From: Natrinema sp. DC36
GTDB lineage: Archaea > Halobacteriota > Halobacteria > Halobacteriales > Natrialbaceae
Assembly (NCBI RefSeq): GCF_020405225.1
Contig: NZ_CP084472.1
Coordinates: forward strand, 2,480,001-2,544,000
Direction of reading: 5' to 3'
DNA: 64,000 nt
Shown: positions 25,652 through 36,418 of the stretch, one piece after another
How positions within the stretch are numbered: position 1 is the stretch's first letter
Layout of the letters: each line of letters begins with the position of its first letter
Position numbers and translations under genes: made by a program
The notes under the pieces: model-generated
Databases searched by the model: none
Told to the model about the DNA's origin: nothing
What the model saw: the letters and a program-made list of their open reading frames with translations, nothing else

Positions 25652-27592
25652 TTACCGCAGGAAGTCCGGTTCCGTCCGCTGCTCTTCGCGCTCGGCCTCG
25701 AGATGGCTCCGGAACGCCTCGATTTCGACGTCGTACTCCTGGTCCTCGAAGCGGTCCCGGACCGAAATACTGCCGTCGTCTTCCTCGTTGTCGCCAACGA
25801 TGATCTGGTAGGGGACCCGATCGTCGTGTGCCGCGCGGATCTTCCGCTCCAGGGTGCTATCGCGGCCGTCGACCTCGACGCGGAAGTCGTCGAACTCGTT
25901 GGCGACGCGGTGGGCGTAGCCGAGGTTGTCGTCGGAGATGGGCAGCACGCGGACCTGTTCGGGCGCGAGCCAGAGCGGGAACCGACCCTCGTAGTGCTCG
26001 ATGAGCATCATGAAGAACCGCTCGTAGCTGCCGTAGAGCGCGCGGTGGATCATGACCGGGCGGTGTTCCTCGTTGTCCTCGCCGACGTAGTTCAGGTCGA
26101 AGCGCTCGGGCATGTTGAAGTCCAACTGGACCGTCGGACCGTCCCACGAGCGGCCGATGGCGTCCTCGAACGCGAAGTCGATCTTCGGCCCGTAGAACGC
26201 GCCGTCGCCCTCCTCGACCTCGTACTCGTGGCCGTGTGAGTCGAGCACGCTCTCGAGTTGCTCCTCTGCGCGGTCCCAGATCTCGTCGCTCCCGACCGAC
26301 TTCTCGGGGCGGGTGGCGAGGGCCATCTCGTACTCGAGGTCGAACGTGTCCAACACGTCCGTGATCATGTCCATGATCTGCTCGACCTCCGATTTGATCT
26401 GCTCGGGGCGGACGAAGAGGTGGCCGTCGTCGATCGTGAAGGCCCAGACCCGCGAGAGTCCGGAGAGTTCGCCGCGCTGCTCTTTGCGGTAGACCTTGCC
26501 GTTCTCCGCGTAGCGGATCGGCAGGTCGCGGTAGCTCCAGGAGTGATCCTGGAAGATAGCCGCGTGGCCGGGACAGTTCATCGGTTTCAGGCCGAACTCG
26601 TCGTCGCCGACGTCGAAGATGAACATGTCGTCCTGATAGTTCTCGTAGTGACCCGAGCGGTGCCAGAGATCCGTCTTGAAGACGTGGGGGGTTTCGACGT
26701 AGTCGTAGCCCGCGTCTTCGTTGAGATCCTCGACGAATCCCTCGAGTTCCTTGAGCACGGTCTTTCCGGCGGGGTGATAGAGCGGCAGCCCCGGCCCCGT
26801 CACGTCCTGGATCGAGAAGAGATCCATCTCGTTGCCGATTCGGCGGTGATCGCGTTTCTCGGCTTCTTGCTTGCGATTGAGGAACTCCTCGAGATCGCTC
26901 TCGTCCTCGAAGGCGGTGCCGTAGATGCGCGTCTGCATCGTGTTCTCCTCGTCGCCGCGCCAGTAGGCACCCGCGATCTCGAGCAGTTCGACGGCACCTA
27001 TCTCGCCCGTCGACTCGACGTGCGGGCCGGCACAGAGGTCCTCCCACTCGCCCTGCCTGTAGAACGTGACCGTGTCTCCCTCCTCGGCGAACTCCGCGAG
27101 GAGTTCGAGTTTATAGGGCTCGTCGGCCAGTCGCTCCTCGGCCTCGTCGATCGAAACGACCTCGCGCTCGATCTCGTAGTCCTCGGCGATGATCTCTTCC
27201 ATCTCGTCCTCGAGGGCCGCGAGGTCTTCCTCGTCGATATCGAGGTTGTCGAAGTCGTAGTAGAAGCCCTCGTCCGTCGGCGGGCCGATGGCGAGGTCGA
27301 CATCGTCGTAGTGCCGTTCGACGGCCTGTGCGAGACAGTGCGAGGCGGAGTGGCGCATGACCTGCAGGTACTCCTCGGACTGGTTCGTGACGATCTCGAG
27401 TTCCGCGCCGTCGTAGACCGGCTGTTCCTTGGCGACGAGTTCGCCGTCGAGTTTGCCGGCGATCGTGTCGCTGCCGAGACCGGGGCCGATCTCGTAGGCG
27501 CAGTCCTCGACCGTGGCGTCTTCGGCGACCTCGAGCTCCGATCCGTCGGGTAGTACGACCGCTATCTGCCGCTGTGAATCTGATTCTGACAT
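25652..27592 (-). CDS. thrS: threonyl-tRNA synthetase, bacterial type
   Basis: 646 residues. Order: N-terminal TGS domain (about 8-70), second N domain with the editing-site motif HSASHCLAQ and the partner region [11 protein letters not shown], the class II catalytic core (motif 2 around [11 protein letters not shown], motif 3 near [17 protein letters not shown]) and a C-terminal anticodon-binding domain. The HxxxH/CxxxH editing domain is the bacterial and eukaryotic type rather than the archaeal D-tyrosyl deacylase-like one, as in other haloarchaea, implying ancient transfer. The ATG at 27592 gives the canonical TGS start. Confidence 0.96.
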   Translation of the reverse strand: MSESDSQRQIAVVLPDGSELEVAEDATVEDCAYEIGPGLGSDTIAGKLDGELVAKEQPVYDGAELEIVTNQSEEYLQVMRHSASHCLAQAVERHYDDVDLAIGPPTDEGFYYDFDNLDIDEEDLAALEDEMEEIIAEDYEIEREVVSIDEAEERLADEPYKLELLAEFAEEGDTVTFYRQGEWEDLCAGPHVESTGEIGAVELLEIAGAYWRGDEENTMQTRIYGTAFEDESDLEEFLNRKQEAEKRDHRRIGNEMDLFSIQDVTGPGLPLYHPAGKTVLKELEGFVEDLNEDAGYDYVETPHVFKTDLWHRSGHYENYQDDMFIFDVGDDEFGLKPMNCPGHAAIFQDHSWSYRDLPIRYAENGKVYRKEQRGELSGLSRVWAFTIDDGHLFVRPEQIKSEVEQIMDMITDVLDTFDLEYEMALATRPEKSVGSDEIWDRAEEQLESVLDSHGHEYEVEEGDGAFYGPKIDFAFEDAIGRSWDGPTVQLDFNMPERFDLNYVGEDNEEHRPVMIHRALYGSYERFFMMLIEHYEGRFPLWLAPEQVRVLPISDDNLGYAHRVANEFDDFRVEVDGRDSTLERKIRAAHDDRVPYQIIVGDNEEDDGSISVRDRFEDQEYDVEIEAFRSHLEAEREEQRTEPDFLR

Positions 27593-27915
27593 GACTGTGG
27601 AAGTGGTGAAAATCCCGGTGGCGTGTCCGCGCCGCGTCCCGCACACTGGTCGACTGTGGCCGACGCAATACGCGGTAGGTGGGAATTAGAAACGGGCAAA
27701 CGCCCCTGTAAAGCGGACACCTACCATCGTGGCTACGGCTACTCTCGAACGGAATAAAAGCGTTGTGATGGGGCTTGGACGGCGATGTGGTTGCCGTCGC
27801 TCGAATGGGAGTCGACGGGGAACTATCGCACTCGACCGGAGACTGTCAGTACGCGATCGAATTCCAACGCAGGCGAAGCGGGCGAGCGAACGAGAACGCA
27901 ACTCCGAGTGTGCGG
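27593..27915. other. 323-bp gap upstream of thrS
   Basis: Holds the thrS promoter region; on the minus strand CTTTTATTC near 27751-27759 and TTTCTAAT near 27684-27691 are candidate TATA elements. No T-box-like or other structured leader was recognised, and nothing else is visible. Confidence 0.4.
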
Positions 27916-28308
27916 TCACCGGTCGTCGACGGAGAGACGTACCGGGTTCCGTTCCGGTATCGGACGCTCGTTCCGATGCTCGTCTATCAGTTCGAGAAAC
28001 GGTCTCATGTCCTCGAATCGCTGGCCTCGCGTGACGATGTGTTCGTCCCGATCCCACTCGATAAAGCCGTACGAAGCCAGTTTCGGCAGGTGAACGTGGT
28101 GCTTCCGGAGCAGTTCCACGTCCGCGTCCGAGTTCTCGCCGGATCCGGAGAGATACGTGCGGAGCAATCCCCCGTCTGCTTCGGCGATTTGTCGAGAAAT
28201 GCCAGTCAGTTTGGAGATGCGGAGCCGATCTCGGCCCAGTAACTCGACTAATAGCTCACGCCGGCGAACGTCCGCCAACGCCTCGAATATCTCGTCATCG
28301 TCGATCAT
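27916..28308 (-). CDS. winged-helix regulator (DUF7344-like)
   Basis: 130 residues. An N-terminal winged helix begins DDEIFEALADVRRRELLVELLG. Recognition-helix candidates and a wing follow, closing LRKHHVHLPKLASYGFIEWDRDEHIV (split over about residues 68-95). This is the layout of the small haloarchaeal DUF7344/ArsR-like regulators. No sensory domain is attached. It stands alone upstream of thrS in the same direction; targets are unknown. Confidence 0.8.
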   Translation of the reverse strand: MIDDDEIFEALADVRRRELLVELLGRDRLRISKLTGISRQIAEADGGLLRTYLSGSGENSDADVELLRKHHVHLPKLASYGFIEWDRDEHIVTRGQRFEDMRPFLELIDEHRNERPIPERNPVRLSVDDR

Positions 28309-28544
28309 CAAGTATCCCCTCGAGTTCCGTTTAGAGTCGGCATCATCTTAAAAACGTGATGTTTTCACGAACCCCCGTCGTTTTGATTAACAGAGTAACA
28401 GAGCCGGGCGATCAGTTCCCGCCGAACTTGCCAGTCCGGACGTCTGCCGATCCGATTCGTCCGTGGAATCGCCTTCGCGTCCCTTCATCGCCGCGTCGCT
28501 CTCGGGACCGGTACTCGTTTTTCCCGTCCCCTCGATAGGCCGGT

Positions 28545-29255
28545 ATGAGCGTCAACGCCGTTCTCTTCGACTTCGACGACACGTTCTATCCCTACTCGCC
28601 GTGTAACGAGGCGGGAAAGGACGCCGCTCGAGCGACTGCGCGGGACCTCGGCTACGACTTCGACCGCGAGTCGTTCGAGGAGTTCTACCAGGCGGGACGC
28701 CGTGCAACGAAGCGCGAACTCCCCGGGACGGCGGCCTCCCACGAGCGCTTCCTCTACTTCAAACGCGCCCTCGAGCGCCGCGTCGGTCGCCCGAAACCGG
28801 CGGACGCGCTCGCGCTCGGTGAGGCCTACTGGGAGGCGTATATCGACGAAATGGCGCTCTATCCCGATGTCGAGCGAACCCTCGAGACGCTTCGCGAAAA
28901 CGGGATCGACGTCGCCATCGTCACGAATCTCACGACGCGCATCCAACTCGAGAAACTCGCCGCACTGGGACTCGAGTCCCACATCGACCTGCTTCTCACC
29001 TCCGAAGAGACCGGCCGGGAGAAGCCGGGCTCTGTCATGTTCACGCTGCCCCTGTCGCGACTCGACCGGCGGCCGTCGGAGGCGGTGATGGTGGGTGACG
29101 ACATCGAGTCTGACATCGCGGGCGGGAACGCCGTCGGGCTGGAGACGGTGCTGTTCGACCCCGACGGCGAACGCGACGGCGAGGCGCTCGAGGGGAATCG
29201 CCGGCCGGACCACAGGATAGATTCGTTCGCGGCGCTAACGGCGGTGGTACTGTGA
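28545..29255 (+). CDS. HAD family hydrolase (phosphatase)
   Basis: 236 residues. HAD motif I is VLFDFDDTF (about 6-14), motif [10 protein letters not shown], motif III lysine in REKPG and motif [14 protein letters not shown] helical C1 cap domain (about 20-95) marks it as subfamily IA, like phosphoglycolate phosphatase or haloacid dehalogenase. Its TGA overlaps the ATG of the class II aldolase gene by one base, so the two form an operon and may act on related phosphorylated sugars. Confidence 0.92.
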   Translation: MSVNAVLFDFDDTFYPYSPCNEAGKDAARATARDLGYDFDRESFEEFYQAGRRATKRELPGTAASHERFLYFKRALERRVGRPKPADALALGEAYWEAYIDEMALYPDVERTLETLRENGIDVAIVTNLTTRIQLEKLAALGLESHIDLLLTSEETGREKPGSVMFTLPLSRLDRRPSEAVMVGDDIESDIAGGNAVGLETVLFDPDGERDGEALEGNRRPDHRIDSFAALTAVVL

Positions 29256-29893
29256 TGCTCGAGTCCCAGCGACGAGCGGTGGTCGAGCACGCGCCGGCAC
29301 TCGCCGCGCTGACGCCCGGCCGGACGGGGAATCTGAGCGTCCGCGACGGTGCCGGCGGCGACGCATTCGCGGTCACGCCCACCGGCGTCCCCTACGACAG
29401 TTTCGACGTCGATGACGTCCCGGTCGTCGGCGTCGACGGCGATCGGCGCGGCGGCGAGATGGCCCCGAGCAGCGAGGTCCCGATGCACGCCGCGATCTAC
29501 CGGCGCGAAGACGTCGGCGCGATCGTCCACACCCACTCGCCGTGGTCGACCGCGATGGCCGTCGCACACGAGCCGCTGCCGCCGATTCACTACATGATCG
29601 TCGCGGTCGGGAAGCGCGTCCCGGTCGCCGAGTACGCGCCGTACGGGACCGACGAGCTGGCCGAACACATCGTCCGCGCGATGGACGAAGCAGACGCGAC
29701 GGCGACGTTCATCGAAAACCACGGGCTCGTGGTTACTGCGTCAGATATCGAAACCGCCCTCGAGAACACCCACCACGTCGAGAGCCTCGCTCGACTGTAC
29801 CTCGAGACCCGCGCGGCCGGGCTCGAGCCCCAGACGCTGTCGGACGAGCAGTTGGAAACGGTGCTCGAGCAGTTCGAATCCTACGGGCAGTGA
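29255..29893 (+). CDS. class II aldolase/adducin family protein
   Basis: 212 residues, typical for the family. The zinc-ligand motif [11 protein letters not shown] (about 90-100), the preceding MHAAIYRR and the third His in FIENHGLVV are present, as in L-fuculose-phosphate aldolase. Glycine-rich TGNLSVRDG resembles the phosphate-binding loop. It would cleave a sugar phosphate to dihydroxyacetone phosphate and an aldehyde. The coupled upstream HAD phosphatase suggests a small sugar-phosphate pathway. Confidence 0.9.
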   Translation: MLESQRRAVVEHAPALAALTPGRTGNLSVRDGAGGDAFAVTPTGVPYDSFDVDDVPVVGVDGDRRGGEMAPSSEVPMHAAIYRREDVGAIVHTHSPWSTAMAVAHEPLPPIHYMIVAVGKRVPVAEYAPYGTDELAEHIVRAMDEADATATFIENHGLVVTASDIETALENTHHVESLARLYLETRAAGLEPQTLSDEQLETVLEQFESYGQ

Positions 29894-29928
29894 ACCGCCG
29901 TTCCGCTCGCTACCGGGACGCCGGTCGG

Positions 29929-30456
29929 TCAGTCGCGATCGGCGAGTAACTCGCTCGCAGTCACCAGCGCTTCCATCTCCACACCGGCGTCCTCGATGTT
30001 CTCGCGGCCGCCCTCCTCGCGATCGACGACAACTAGCGCGCGCTCGACGGTCGCACCGGCGTCCCGAAGCGCTTCGACGGCCTCGACGACGCTCGTTCCC
30101 GTGGTCACGATGTCCTCGACGATAACGACCTCCTCGCCGTCCTCGAGTCGCCCCTCGATCAGGTTGCCGGTGCCGTACTCCTTGCGCTGCTTTCGCGCGA
30201 TGACGTAGGGGACGCCGGCCGCGACGCTCGTTGCGGCGGCGAGGGGGACGCCGCCCAGCGCGACGCCGCCGAGTTTGTCGTCGGCCGACACTCGGTCCGC
30301 GAAGGCCTCGGCGACTAACTCGAGGCAGTCCGGGTCGGTCTCGAAGAGGTACTTGTCGACGTAGTACTCGCTGGTGCCGCCGTGGGAGAGTTCGAACTCG
30401 CCGAACTGGACGGCGTCTGCCGCGCGAAGGGCGTCGATGAGGTCCTGATTCGTCAT
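29929..30456 (-). CDS. pyrE: orotate phosphoribosyltransferase
   Basis: 175 residues from the ATG at 30456. The PRPP-binding motif [13 protein letters not shown] (about 108-120), the catalytic loop lysines in [11 protein letters not shown] and the N-terminal [19 protein letters not shown] match OPRT. It makes OMP from orotate and PRPP in pyrimidine biosynthesis. It has no helix-turn-helix domain, unlike the GfcR paralogue at 24749. A long in-frame extension upstream is antisense shadow. Confidence 0.94.
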   Translation of the reverse strand: MTNQDLIDALRAADAVQFGEFELSHGGTSEYYVDKYLFETDPDCLELVAEAFADRVSADDKLGGVALGGVPLAAATSVAAGVPYVIARKQRKEYGTGNLIEGRLEDGEEVVIVEDIVTTGTSVVEAVEALRDAGATVERALVVVDREEGGRENIEDAGVEMEALVTASELLADRD

Positions 30457-30542
30457 TGCTCGAGAGAGCGCGCCGAACCGAAATAAGCGGTGTGGAACGG
30501 GACGCTGGGAGGGAACGAGCGGAGAATGCCAGTACGTATACA

Positions 30543-30550
30543 TTTTTATA
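30543..30550 (+). promoter_or_regulatory. TATA box of the esterase gene
   Basis: TTTTTATA lies about 24-31 bp before the ATG at 30574, so transcription would begin almost at the start codon (leaderless). This supports the ATG at 30574 over the codon at 30562. Confidence 0.55.
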
Positions 30551-30573
30551 GCTGCTAGCGCGTGTGTTCCCTG

Positions 30574-31533
30574 ATGACACCAGCCAGTGCAGCCGAGCCG
30601 CATCCGGACGTGCAAGCGTTTCTCGAACTCTACGAATCGCTCGACACTCCGGAGTTCAGCGAAATCACGCCCGAGGAGGCTCGACGGATGTTCGAGGAGA
30701 TGCGCGTCGTCGAGGAGCCCGACATCGAACTCGCGTCCGTCGAGGACCACACCATCGACGGGCCACACGGCGACCTCGCGGTGCGGAGCTACGACCCCGG
30801 AACCGAAGGGGAGGACCGGCCGCTGCTCCTGTATTTCCACGGGGGTGGGTGGGTCGTCGGCAGCATCGACACTCACGACGGCGTCTGTCGGAAGTTGGCC
30901 GACGACACCGGTTATCCCGTCGTCAGCGTCGACTACGGGCTCGCGCCGGATCACCCCTTCCCCGAGGGGTTACAGGACTGTTATGCCGCGCTCGAGTGGG
31001 CGACCGCGGAAGCCGACGAACTGAACGCCGACCCGGAGAAGATCGTCGTCGGTGGCGACAGCGCCGGCGGCGGCCTCGCGGCGGGACTGTCGCTGCTCGC
31101 TCGAGATCGGGGCGGCCCCGAGATCGCGTATCAGCTGTTGCTCTACCCCAGTGTCGGCGACGCGACCGTCACCGAGGCCTACGAGGAGAACAAGGAGGGT
31201 TACTTCCTCACGGAAGACGACATGGAGTGGTTCCGTGGCCACCTCTACGAGACCAATATCGACCTCGGAAACGTCTACGCACTGCCGCTGCGCGCGAACG
31301 ACCTCTCGAAACTCCCGCCGGCGACAATCATCACCGCCGGCTTCGATCCGCTGCGCGACATCGGTGCGAAGTACGCCGACCGACTCGCGGACGCCGGCGT
31401 CCCCGTCGAGTACCACAACTACGACGACATGATCCACGGCTTCTTCAGCATGATCTCGGATCCGATCGATCTGGAACGGGCACACGAGGCCCACGCCGCC
31501 GCAGTTGCGGACATGGAAGCGACGCTCGAGTAG
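30574..31533 (+). CDS. alpha/beta hydrolase, hormone-sensitive-lipase-like esterase
   Basis: 319 residues. The oxyanion motif FHGGGWVVG (about 89-97), nucleophile GDSAGGGLA (about 161-169), the Asp in [10 protein letters not shown] (about 259-268) and the His in DMIHGFFSM complete the triad of the HSL (type IV) esterase family. It hydrolyses short acyl esters. No signal peptide is seen, so it is cytoplasmic. It has its own leaderless promoter and no obvious operon. Confidence 0.94.
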   Translation: MTPASAAEPHPDVQAFLELYESLDTPEFSEITPEEARRMFEEMRVVEEPDIELASVEDHTIDGPHGDLAVRSYDPGTEGEDRPLLLYFHGGGWVVGSIDTHDGVCRKLADDTGYPVVSVDYGLAPDHPFPEGLQDCYAALEWATAEADELNADPEKIVVGGDSAGGGLAAGLSLLARDRGGPEIAYQLLLYPSVGDATVTEAYEENKEGYFLTEDDMEWFRGHLYETNIDLGNVYALPLRANDLSKLPPATIITAGFDPLRDIGAKYADRLADAGVPVEYHNYDDMIHGFFSMISDPIDLERAHEAHAAAVADMEATLE

Positions 31534-31563
31534 CAAGCAGTCAACCGCCCGCTTTCCAGACGA

Positions 31564-32109
31564 CTACCACGGCTCGTTTTTCAGCCCGAGCTCGTACGCG
31601 ATCATATTCGTCGTCACGTGGAGGATCGGCGTGAGGACGACGACGACGAGGATGACCTCGAGCGAAAACCACTCGCTGAACCACTCGAAATCGAGCAGGG
31701 CGACCAGCGGGAGGGAGACGACGACGAAGTCCAACTGGTCGAGGCCGGGGAACATCGCGCCGCGCTGGCGGCCGCTTCGGCGTTTGAGGAACGACGCGAG
31801 GATGTCGCCGAGCATGGCACCGCCGGCGAGGCCGAGCGCCGCGAGCGGCGTGAACTCGGGGAGTGCGAAGCCGAGCGCGTCGTTGACGGCCGGCTCGACG
31901 AGGGTGAGCACGGCCGCGAGCGCGAGGCCCGCGGCGATTCCCATCGCCGTCCCGCGCCAGGTCTTTCCGTCGCCCAGTACGCGCTTGTCGCCCCACGTTC
32001 GGCCGCCGTCGATCGGCCGACCGCCGCCGGCCAGCACCGCGGCGTTGTTGGGGACGTAGGCGGGCAACATCGCCCAGAACGCGATCGCGATAGTCTCGAG
32101 GATTGCCAT
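31564..32109 (-). CDS. carS: CDP-archaeol synthase
   Basis: 181 residues from the ATG at 32109. It is a multi-pass membrane protein with about five helices. The conserved stretches PAYVPNNAAVLAGGG, IDGGRTWGDKRVLGDGKTWR, GAMLGDILASFLKRR and GAMFPGLDQLDFV are diagnostic of CarS. It transfers CMP from CTP to digeranylgeranylglyceryl phosphate, giving CDP-archaeol for polar lipid synthesis in the membrane. It is a single gene in opposite orientation to its neighbours. Confidence 0.96.
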   Translation of the reverse strand: MAILETIAIAFWAMLPAYVPNNAAVLAGGGRPIDGGRTWGDKRVLGDGKTWRGTAMGIAAGLALAAVLTLVEPAVNDALGFALPEFTPLAALGLAGGAMLGDILASFLKRRSGRQRGAMFPGLDQLDFVVVSLPLVALLDFEWFSEWFSLEVILVVVVLTPILHVTTNMIAYELGLKNEPW

Positions 32110-32272
32110 ATCCGCCGGGACGAACCGACGTGTCTTAACGGGCGGTGGTTCGCCGGGAGCGGAGTGGGCGTGTGCGAACCGACTGTTTCTCACCCGCTCT
32201 CGAGTCGCTGTCCGATGCTCTCGACGGCACAGCCCGAAGTTGTAAACAGTATCTGTATTCTATATACACGAA

Positions 32273-32281
32273 AAACTTTTA
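32273..32281 (+). promoter_or_regulatory. candidate TATA box of the ectoine hydrolase gene
   Basis: AACTTTTAG at about 32273-32281 predicts a start near 32304 and a leader under 20 nt before the ATG at 32321. An additional AT-rich CTATATAC at 32260-32267 is adjacent. Confidence 0.4.
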
Positions 32282-32320
32282 GCGCTCCTGATCGATGCTG
32301 CTCGTAGAAGCCCTGTTATC

Positions 32321-33502
32321 ATGCCACGAGAGCATATTTTCGACGAGGCCGAGTACGAGCGGCGGGTCGCTCGGACCAAAGAGCGATTGCGCGAGGAGGA
32401 CCTCGACGCGATCGTCGTCGCCGATCCGGCGAACATGAACTACCTGACGGGGTACGACGGCTGGTCGTTCTACGTCCATCAGGCCGTCGTGGTCACCCCT
32501 GATCGCGACGAACCCGTCTGGATCGGCCGCGACATGGACGGGGGCGGCGCGCGGGCGACGACCCACCTCGGCGACGACAGTATCCGCGCCTACAGCGACG
32601 ACCACGTCCACTCCCCCCACGACCTCCACCCGATGGACTACGTCGCCGGCGTCCTCGAGGAACTCGAGGTCGCGGACGGCCGGATCGGCCTCGAGATGGA
32701 CGCCGCCTACTTCACCGCCAAATCGTACACGCGCCTGCAGGAGAACCTACCCGAAGCGGAGTTCGAGGACGCAACCTTGCTAGTCGGTTGGGTCCGGATC
32801 AAAAAGTCCGAACAGGAACTCGAGTACATGCGCGAAGCCGCCCGGATTTCTGAAAACGCCATGCAGGCGGGCCTGGAGACGATCGCGGAGGGCGTGCCGG
32901 AGTACGAGGCCGCGGCAGCGATCTACGAGCAACTGATCACCGGGACCGAGGAGTACGGCGGCGACTACCCCTCGATCGTCCCGCTGATGCCCTCGGGCGA
33001 TCACACCGGGACGCCCCACCTGACCTGGACCGACCGCGAGTTCGAGGACGGCGATCCGGTCATCATCGAACTCTCGGGCTGTCGTCACCGGTATCACTCG
33101 CCGCTGGCCCGGACGACGTTCGTCGGCGACCCGCCCGACGAACTCCAGGAGACCGCCGATATCGTCGTCGAGGGGCTCGAGGCCGCGCTCGACGCCGCCG
33201 AACCCGGCGTCACCTGCGAGTCGGTCGAGAAGGCGTGGCGCGACACCATCGCGCAGTACGGCCTCGAGAAGGAGGACCGCATCGGCTACTCGATGGGGCT
33301 GGGCTACCCGCCGGACTGGGGCGAGCACACCGCGAGCATCCGACCGGGCGACGAGACTATCCTCGAGGAGGACATGACGTTCCACATGATCCCCGGGATC
33401 TGGACCGACGAGATCGGCATGGAGATCAGCGAGACGTTTCACGTTACCAGCGACGGCGCGGAGACGCTGGCGGACTTCCCGCGACGACTGTTCACGACCT
33501 GA
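32321..33502 (+). CDS. doeA: ectoine hydrolase (M24 creatinase-like)
   Basis: 393 residues, the length of DoeA/EutD. Highly characteristic stretches are MNYLTGYDGWSFYVHQ (39-54), GGDYPSIVPLMPSGDHTGTP (213-232), a C-terminal MGLGYPPDWGEHT and MTFHMIPGIW. The M24 metal ligands are lost: the first Asp is Glu250 and the second falls at Pro261, as expected for metal-independent creatinase-type members such as ectoine hydrolase. It opens the ectoine ring, giving N-acetyl-diaminobutyrates. It heads a run of amidohydrolase, aminotransferase and transporter genes that fit ectoine breakdown. Glutamate dehydrogenase follows after 61 bp. A generic Xaa-Pro peptidase is the alternative, but less likely. 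Confidence 0.85.
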   Translation: MPREHIFDEAEYERRVARTKERLREEDLDAIVVADPANMNYLTGYDGWSFYVHQAVVVTPDRDEPVWIGRDMDGGGARATTHLGDDSIRAYSDDHVHSPHDLHPMDYVAGVLEELEVADGRIGLEMDAAYFTAKSYTRLQENLPEAEFEDATLLVGWVRIKKSEQELEYMREAARISENAMQAGLETIAEGVPEYEAAAAIYEQLITGTEEYGGDYPSIVPLMPSGDHTGTPHLTWTDREFEDGDPVIIELSGCRHRYHSPLARTTFVGDPPDELQETADIVVEGLEAALDAAEPGVTCESVEKAWRDTIAQYGLEKEDRIGYSMGLGYPPDWGEHTASIRPGDETILEEDMTFHMIPGIWTDEIGMEISETFHVTSDGAETLADFPRRLFTT

Positions 33503-33563
33503 CGCTGCCCGCCATCGAACACGCGATCACCGAACGCCGCCGACCATCACAATCGCTTAACTC

Positions 33564-34871
33564 ATGAGCACGACACCATCCGCGGACGAGACTGTATCGG
33601 ACGACGACCTGGACTCGGCGCTGATCACCGCCCGCAGGCAACTCGAGCGAGCCGCGACCCACGTCGACGTCGACCCCGGCGTCGTCGAACGGCTGAAGCA
33701 CCCGACGCGTGTTCAGCAGGTTTCGGTTCCCCTCGAGCGCGAGGACGGCGATGTCGAGGTCTTCACCGGCTATCGGGCCCAGCACGACGACGTTCGCGGG
33801 CCCTACAAGGGCGGCCTGCGCTATCACCCCGAGGTGAGTGCCGAAGAATGTACCGGGCTCTCGATGTGGATGACCTGGAAGTGCGCGGTGATGGACCTCC
33901 CCTTCGGCGGCGGAAAGGGCGGCATCGCCGTCGACCCGAAATCGTTGACCGACGACGAGACGGAACGGCTCACCCGCCGGTTCGCCGAGGAACTGCGCGA
34001 CGCCGTCGGGCCGACGAAAGACGTCCCCGCGCCGGACATGGGCACCGACGCCCAGACGATGGCCTGGTTCATGGACGCCTACTCGATGCAACAGGGCGAG
34101 ACCATCCCCGGCGTCGTCACCGGCAAGCCGCCGGTCATCGGCGGCTCCTACGGCCGCGAGGAGGCCCCCGGCCGCTCGACGGCGATCGCCGCGCGAGAAG
34201 CGATTCGGTACTACGATCGCGAGATTTCGGACACGACAGTCGCCGTCCAGGGCTTCGGCAGCGTCGGTGCCAACGCCGCCCGGTTGCTCGAGGACTGGGG
34301 CGCGACCGTCGTCGCCGTGAGCGACGTCAACGGCGCGATCTACGATCCAGAGGGGATCGACGTCGATGCGATCCCATCGCACGACGAGGAGCCGGAAGCG
34401 GTCACCAGCTTCGCGAACGAACTCGACGACGACGACAGCGTCCGTCGGCTCTCGAACGCCGAACTCCTCGAGTTAGACGCCGATGTCCTGATTCCGGCGG
34501 CCGTCGGCAACGTCATCACCGCGGACAACGCCGACGCCATCGCGGCCGACATCGTCGTCGAGGGCGCGAACGGTCCGACGACGTTCGCCGCGGACACCAT
34601 CCTCGAGGAGCGAGACGTCCCGGTGATTCCGGACATCCTGGCGAACGCAGGTGGGGTGACGGTGAGCTACTTCGAGTGGCTGCAAGATATCAACCGCCGC
34701 CAGTGGTCGCTCGAGCGGGTCAACGAGGAACTCGAGGAACACATGCTCGATGCGTGGGGCGACGTCCGCGCCGAGGTCGACGCCGAGGGACTGACGTGGC
34801 GCGACGCCGCCTACGTGGTGGCGCTGTCACGGATCGCAGAGGCGAAGGAGACGCGCGGGCTCTGGCCGTAG
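33564..34871 (+). CDS. gdh: glutamate dehydrogenase family protein
   Basis: 435 residues, hexameric GDH type. The catalytic region [33 protein letters not shown] and [14 protein letters not shown] are intact. The Rossmann motif [15 protein letters not shown] (about 227-241) binds NAD(P). It interconverts glutamate with 2-oxoglutarate and ammonia. It lies 61 bp after doeA in the same direction and probably shares its transcript. In that setting it would recycle the glutamate formed by the aminotransferases of the island. Cofactor preference is not evident. Confidence 0.93.
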   Translation: MSTTPSADETVSDDDLDSALITARRQLERAATHVDVDPGVVERLKHPTRVQQVSVPLEREDGDVEVFTGYRAQHDDVRGPYKGGLRYHPEVSAEECTGLSMWMTWKCAVMDLPFGGGKGGIAVDPKSLTDDETERLTRRFAEELRDAVGPTKDVPAPDMGTDAQTMAWFMDAYSMQQGETIPGVVTGKPPVIGGSYGREEAPGRSTAIAAREAIRYYDREISDTTVAVQGFGSVGANAARLLEDWGATVVAVSDVNGAIYDPEGIDVDAIPSHDEEPEAVTSFANELDDDDSVRRLSNAELLELDADVLIPAAVGNVITADNADAIAADIVVEGANGPTTFAADTILEERDVPVIPDILANAGGVTVSYFEWLQDINRRQWSLERVNEELEEHMLDAWGDVRAEVDAEGLTWRDAAYVVALSRIAEAKETRGLWP

Positions 34872-34903
34872 CGCACGGGTCGGCCGTCACGATCCACGCT
34901 CGC

Positions 34904-35371
34904 TCATTCGTTTGCGAATGCACACCCTCCATCGTATGTCGGAACGTCATCACAGTTCTCTCTGATGAATACGTCCAGCGTATCCCCGAGATCGCCGTAA
35001 CTCACCCTCACTGTTACACAGTCGACAGTACCGTCTATCGCATCAGCAACGGATCGTTCAACCCACTCACTTTCGTCGATTCTTGAACGAATACGATACG
35101 TTCCCTCTGTGTCACCCCACGTACACTCTAAAGCCTCTCCAAAAAGCATGTCGTCTTCTTTGCCTCGAATTCCGTGCGAGGATTCATGAACAGTAGAACC
35201 GCCACGTTCCACTTGTACCTCGAACCGGTGAGGCTCAGTATCGTAGTTACTTACGCCTATCCAGCCGATCCTCGTTGAACTGTCAATTATATCGGCGACA
35301 GATTCTACGCAACCGGCGCTACCGGCGGCCACACCGACTCCAATAGACGCAAGAATGGATCGACGCTGCAT
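34904..35371 (-). CDS. Tat-type lipoprotein, haloarchaeal
   Basis: 155 residues. The N-terminus MQRRSILASIGVGVAAGSAGC has a twin arginine, a hydrophobic core and a lipobox cysteine at 21, a typical haloarchaeal Tat lipoprotein. The mature part is beta-rich, with an SNYDTEPHRFEVQVERGGSTV strand pair suggesting an immunoglobulin-like fold, and three further cysteines. Its GC content is lower than its neighbours, hinting at recent acquisition. A TATA-like AATAAATA (minus strand, about 35398-35405) lies about 30 bp before the ATG. Function unknown. Confidence 0.8.
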   Translation of the reverse strand: MQRRSILASIGVGVAAGSAGCVESVADIIDSSTRIGWIGVSNYDTEPHRFEVQVERGGSTVHESSHGIRGKEDDMLFGEALECTWGDTEGTYRIRSRIDESEWVERSVADAIDGTVDCVTVRVSYGDLGDTLDVFIRENCDDVPTYDGGCAFANE

Positions 35372-35665
35372 GCTGAACGTGTTCCGACCTCAAGAACATA
35401 TTTATTTCGTTTAAACTATCTGAAAAAAATACTACCGAGGTGAGAAATACAACCTCGCCGAAACAGAGTTTGTCGTCGATGCTGGCGGCTAGCTGACTGC
35501 CCTTACACGTCACGAATTGAGCGGTCACCGCAACTACAGCGAGCGAAACACGTCGAAAAGTGGTTTCAGACTGTTTCAATGCGGATCGACCGAATCAAGC
35601 GCTGAATGGCCGAAGACTAGCTGAGGAGGTGCTGAACTAGACGGTGCCAGCGAAAGGAAGGTATC

Positions 35666-36361
35666 ATGTCCCAGCAGACACACGCTACGAGCATGAGGTC
35701 GTGGAAGCGTGTCTTCGCGAGCGGGCTGATCATCATCGGCCCCATACTCGTCACGCTGTACGTCGTCTATCGGGTCTACGCGATCATCGCCGGACTCACA
35801 CCGACGATCGTGTACGACGGCGAATTGCTCCGCGGCCTGATCGGCCACGAGCCGACTCGAGCGTTCGTGGCCTACGTCCTCCGAATCGTCGTTCCGCTCG
35901 GAGTGTTCGTCCTGGTGGCGATCGTTGTCGGCTCGTTCACCCGAACGACGATCGGCGGCGTCTTCTCGCGGAGCGTCGACGGCGTCGTCAACCGCGTTCC
36001 GGGGCTTCGCGTCCTCTACAACGCGTCGAAGGTCGCCGCCGAGACCACGTTCGGCGAGGAACAGGCGCTGCAGGAATCGGTCAGCGTCGAGGGCTGGGAC
36101 GGCACCCAGATGCCGGCGTTCAAGACCGGACACACCACGAGTGACGGACGGATCGTCCTCTTCATTCCGACGGCGCCGAACATCTCGTCGGGGTTCACGG
36201 TCGAGGCCGACCCCGACCGCGTCACCGAAACCGACGAGTCCGTCGAAGAGACGCTCGCACGGGTCTTGAGCGGCGGGTTCGGAGAGTCAAAACATCCGGG
36301 AAAGGAGCGGCCGCGGGCACCGGTCGACACGACCGATGAGGGGTCGACGGACGACGAGTGA
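35666..36361 (+). CDS. DUF502 family membrane protein
   Basis: 231 residues. Two transmembrane segments (about 14-45 and 67-95) flank a short exterior loop. They are followed by PGLRVLYNASKVAAETTFG and a C-terminal beta-rich cytoplasmic domain containing VLFIPTAPNISSGFTVEA, the DUF502 signature. The last 30 residues are charged and disordered. The family is widespread and uncharacterised. The 294-bp space upstream (35372-35665) is AT-rich and shows only promoter elements. Confidence 0.88.
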   Translation: MSQQTHATSMRSWKRVFASGLIIIGPILVTLYVVYRVYAIIAGLTPTIVYDGELLRGLIGHEPTRAFVAYVLRIVVPLGVFVLVAIVVGSFTRTTIGGVFSRSVDGVVNRVPGLRVLYNASKVAAETTFGEEQALQESVSVEGWDGTQMPAFKTGHTTSDGRIVLFIPTAPNISSGFTVEADPDRVTETDESVEETLARVLSGGFGESKHPGKERPRAPVDTTDEGSTDDE

Positions 36362-36418
36362 CCGCAGGTCCGATAGACGGACGAAGAACGACTGCGACTG
36401 CTCGAGGGTGACGGCGCG

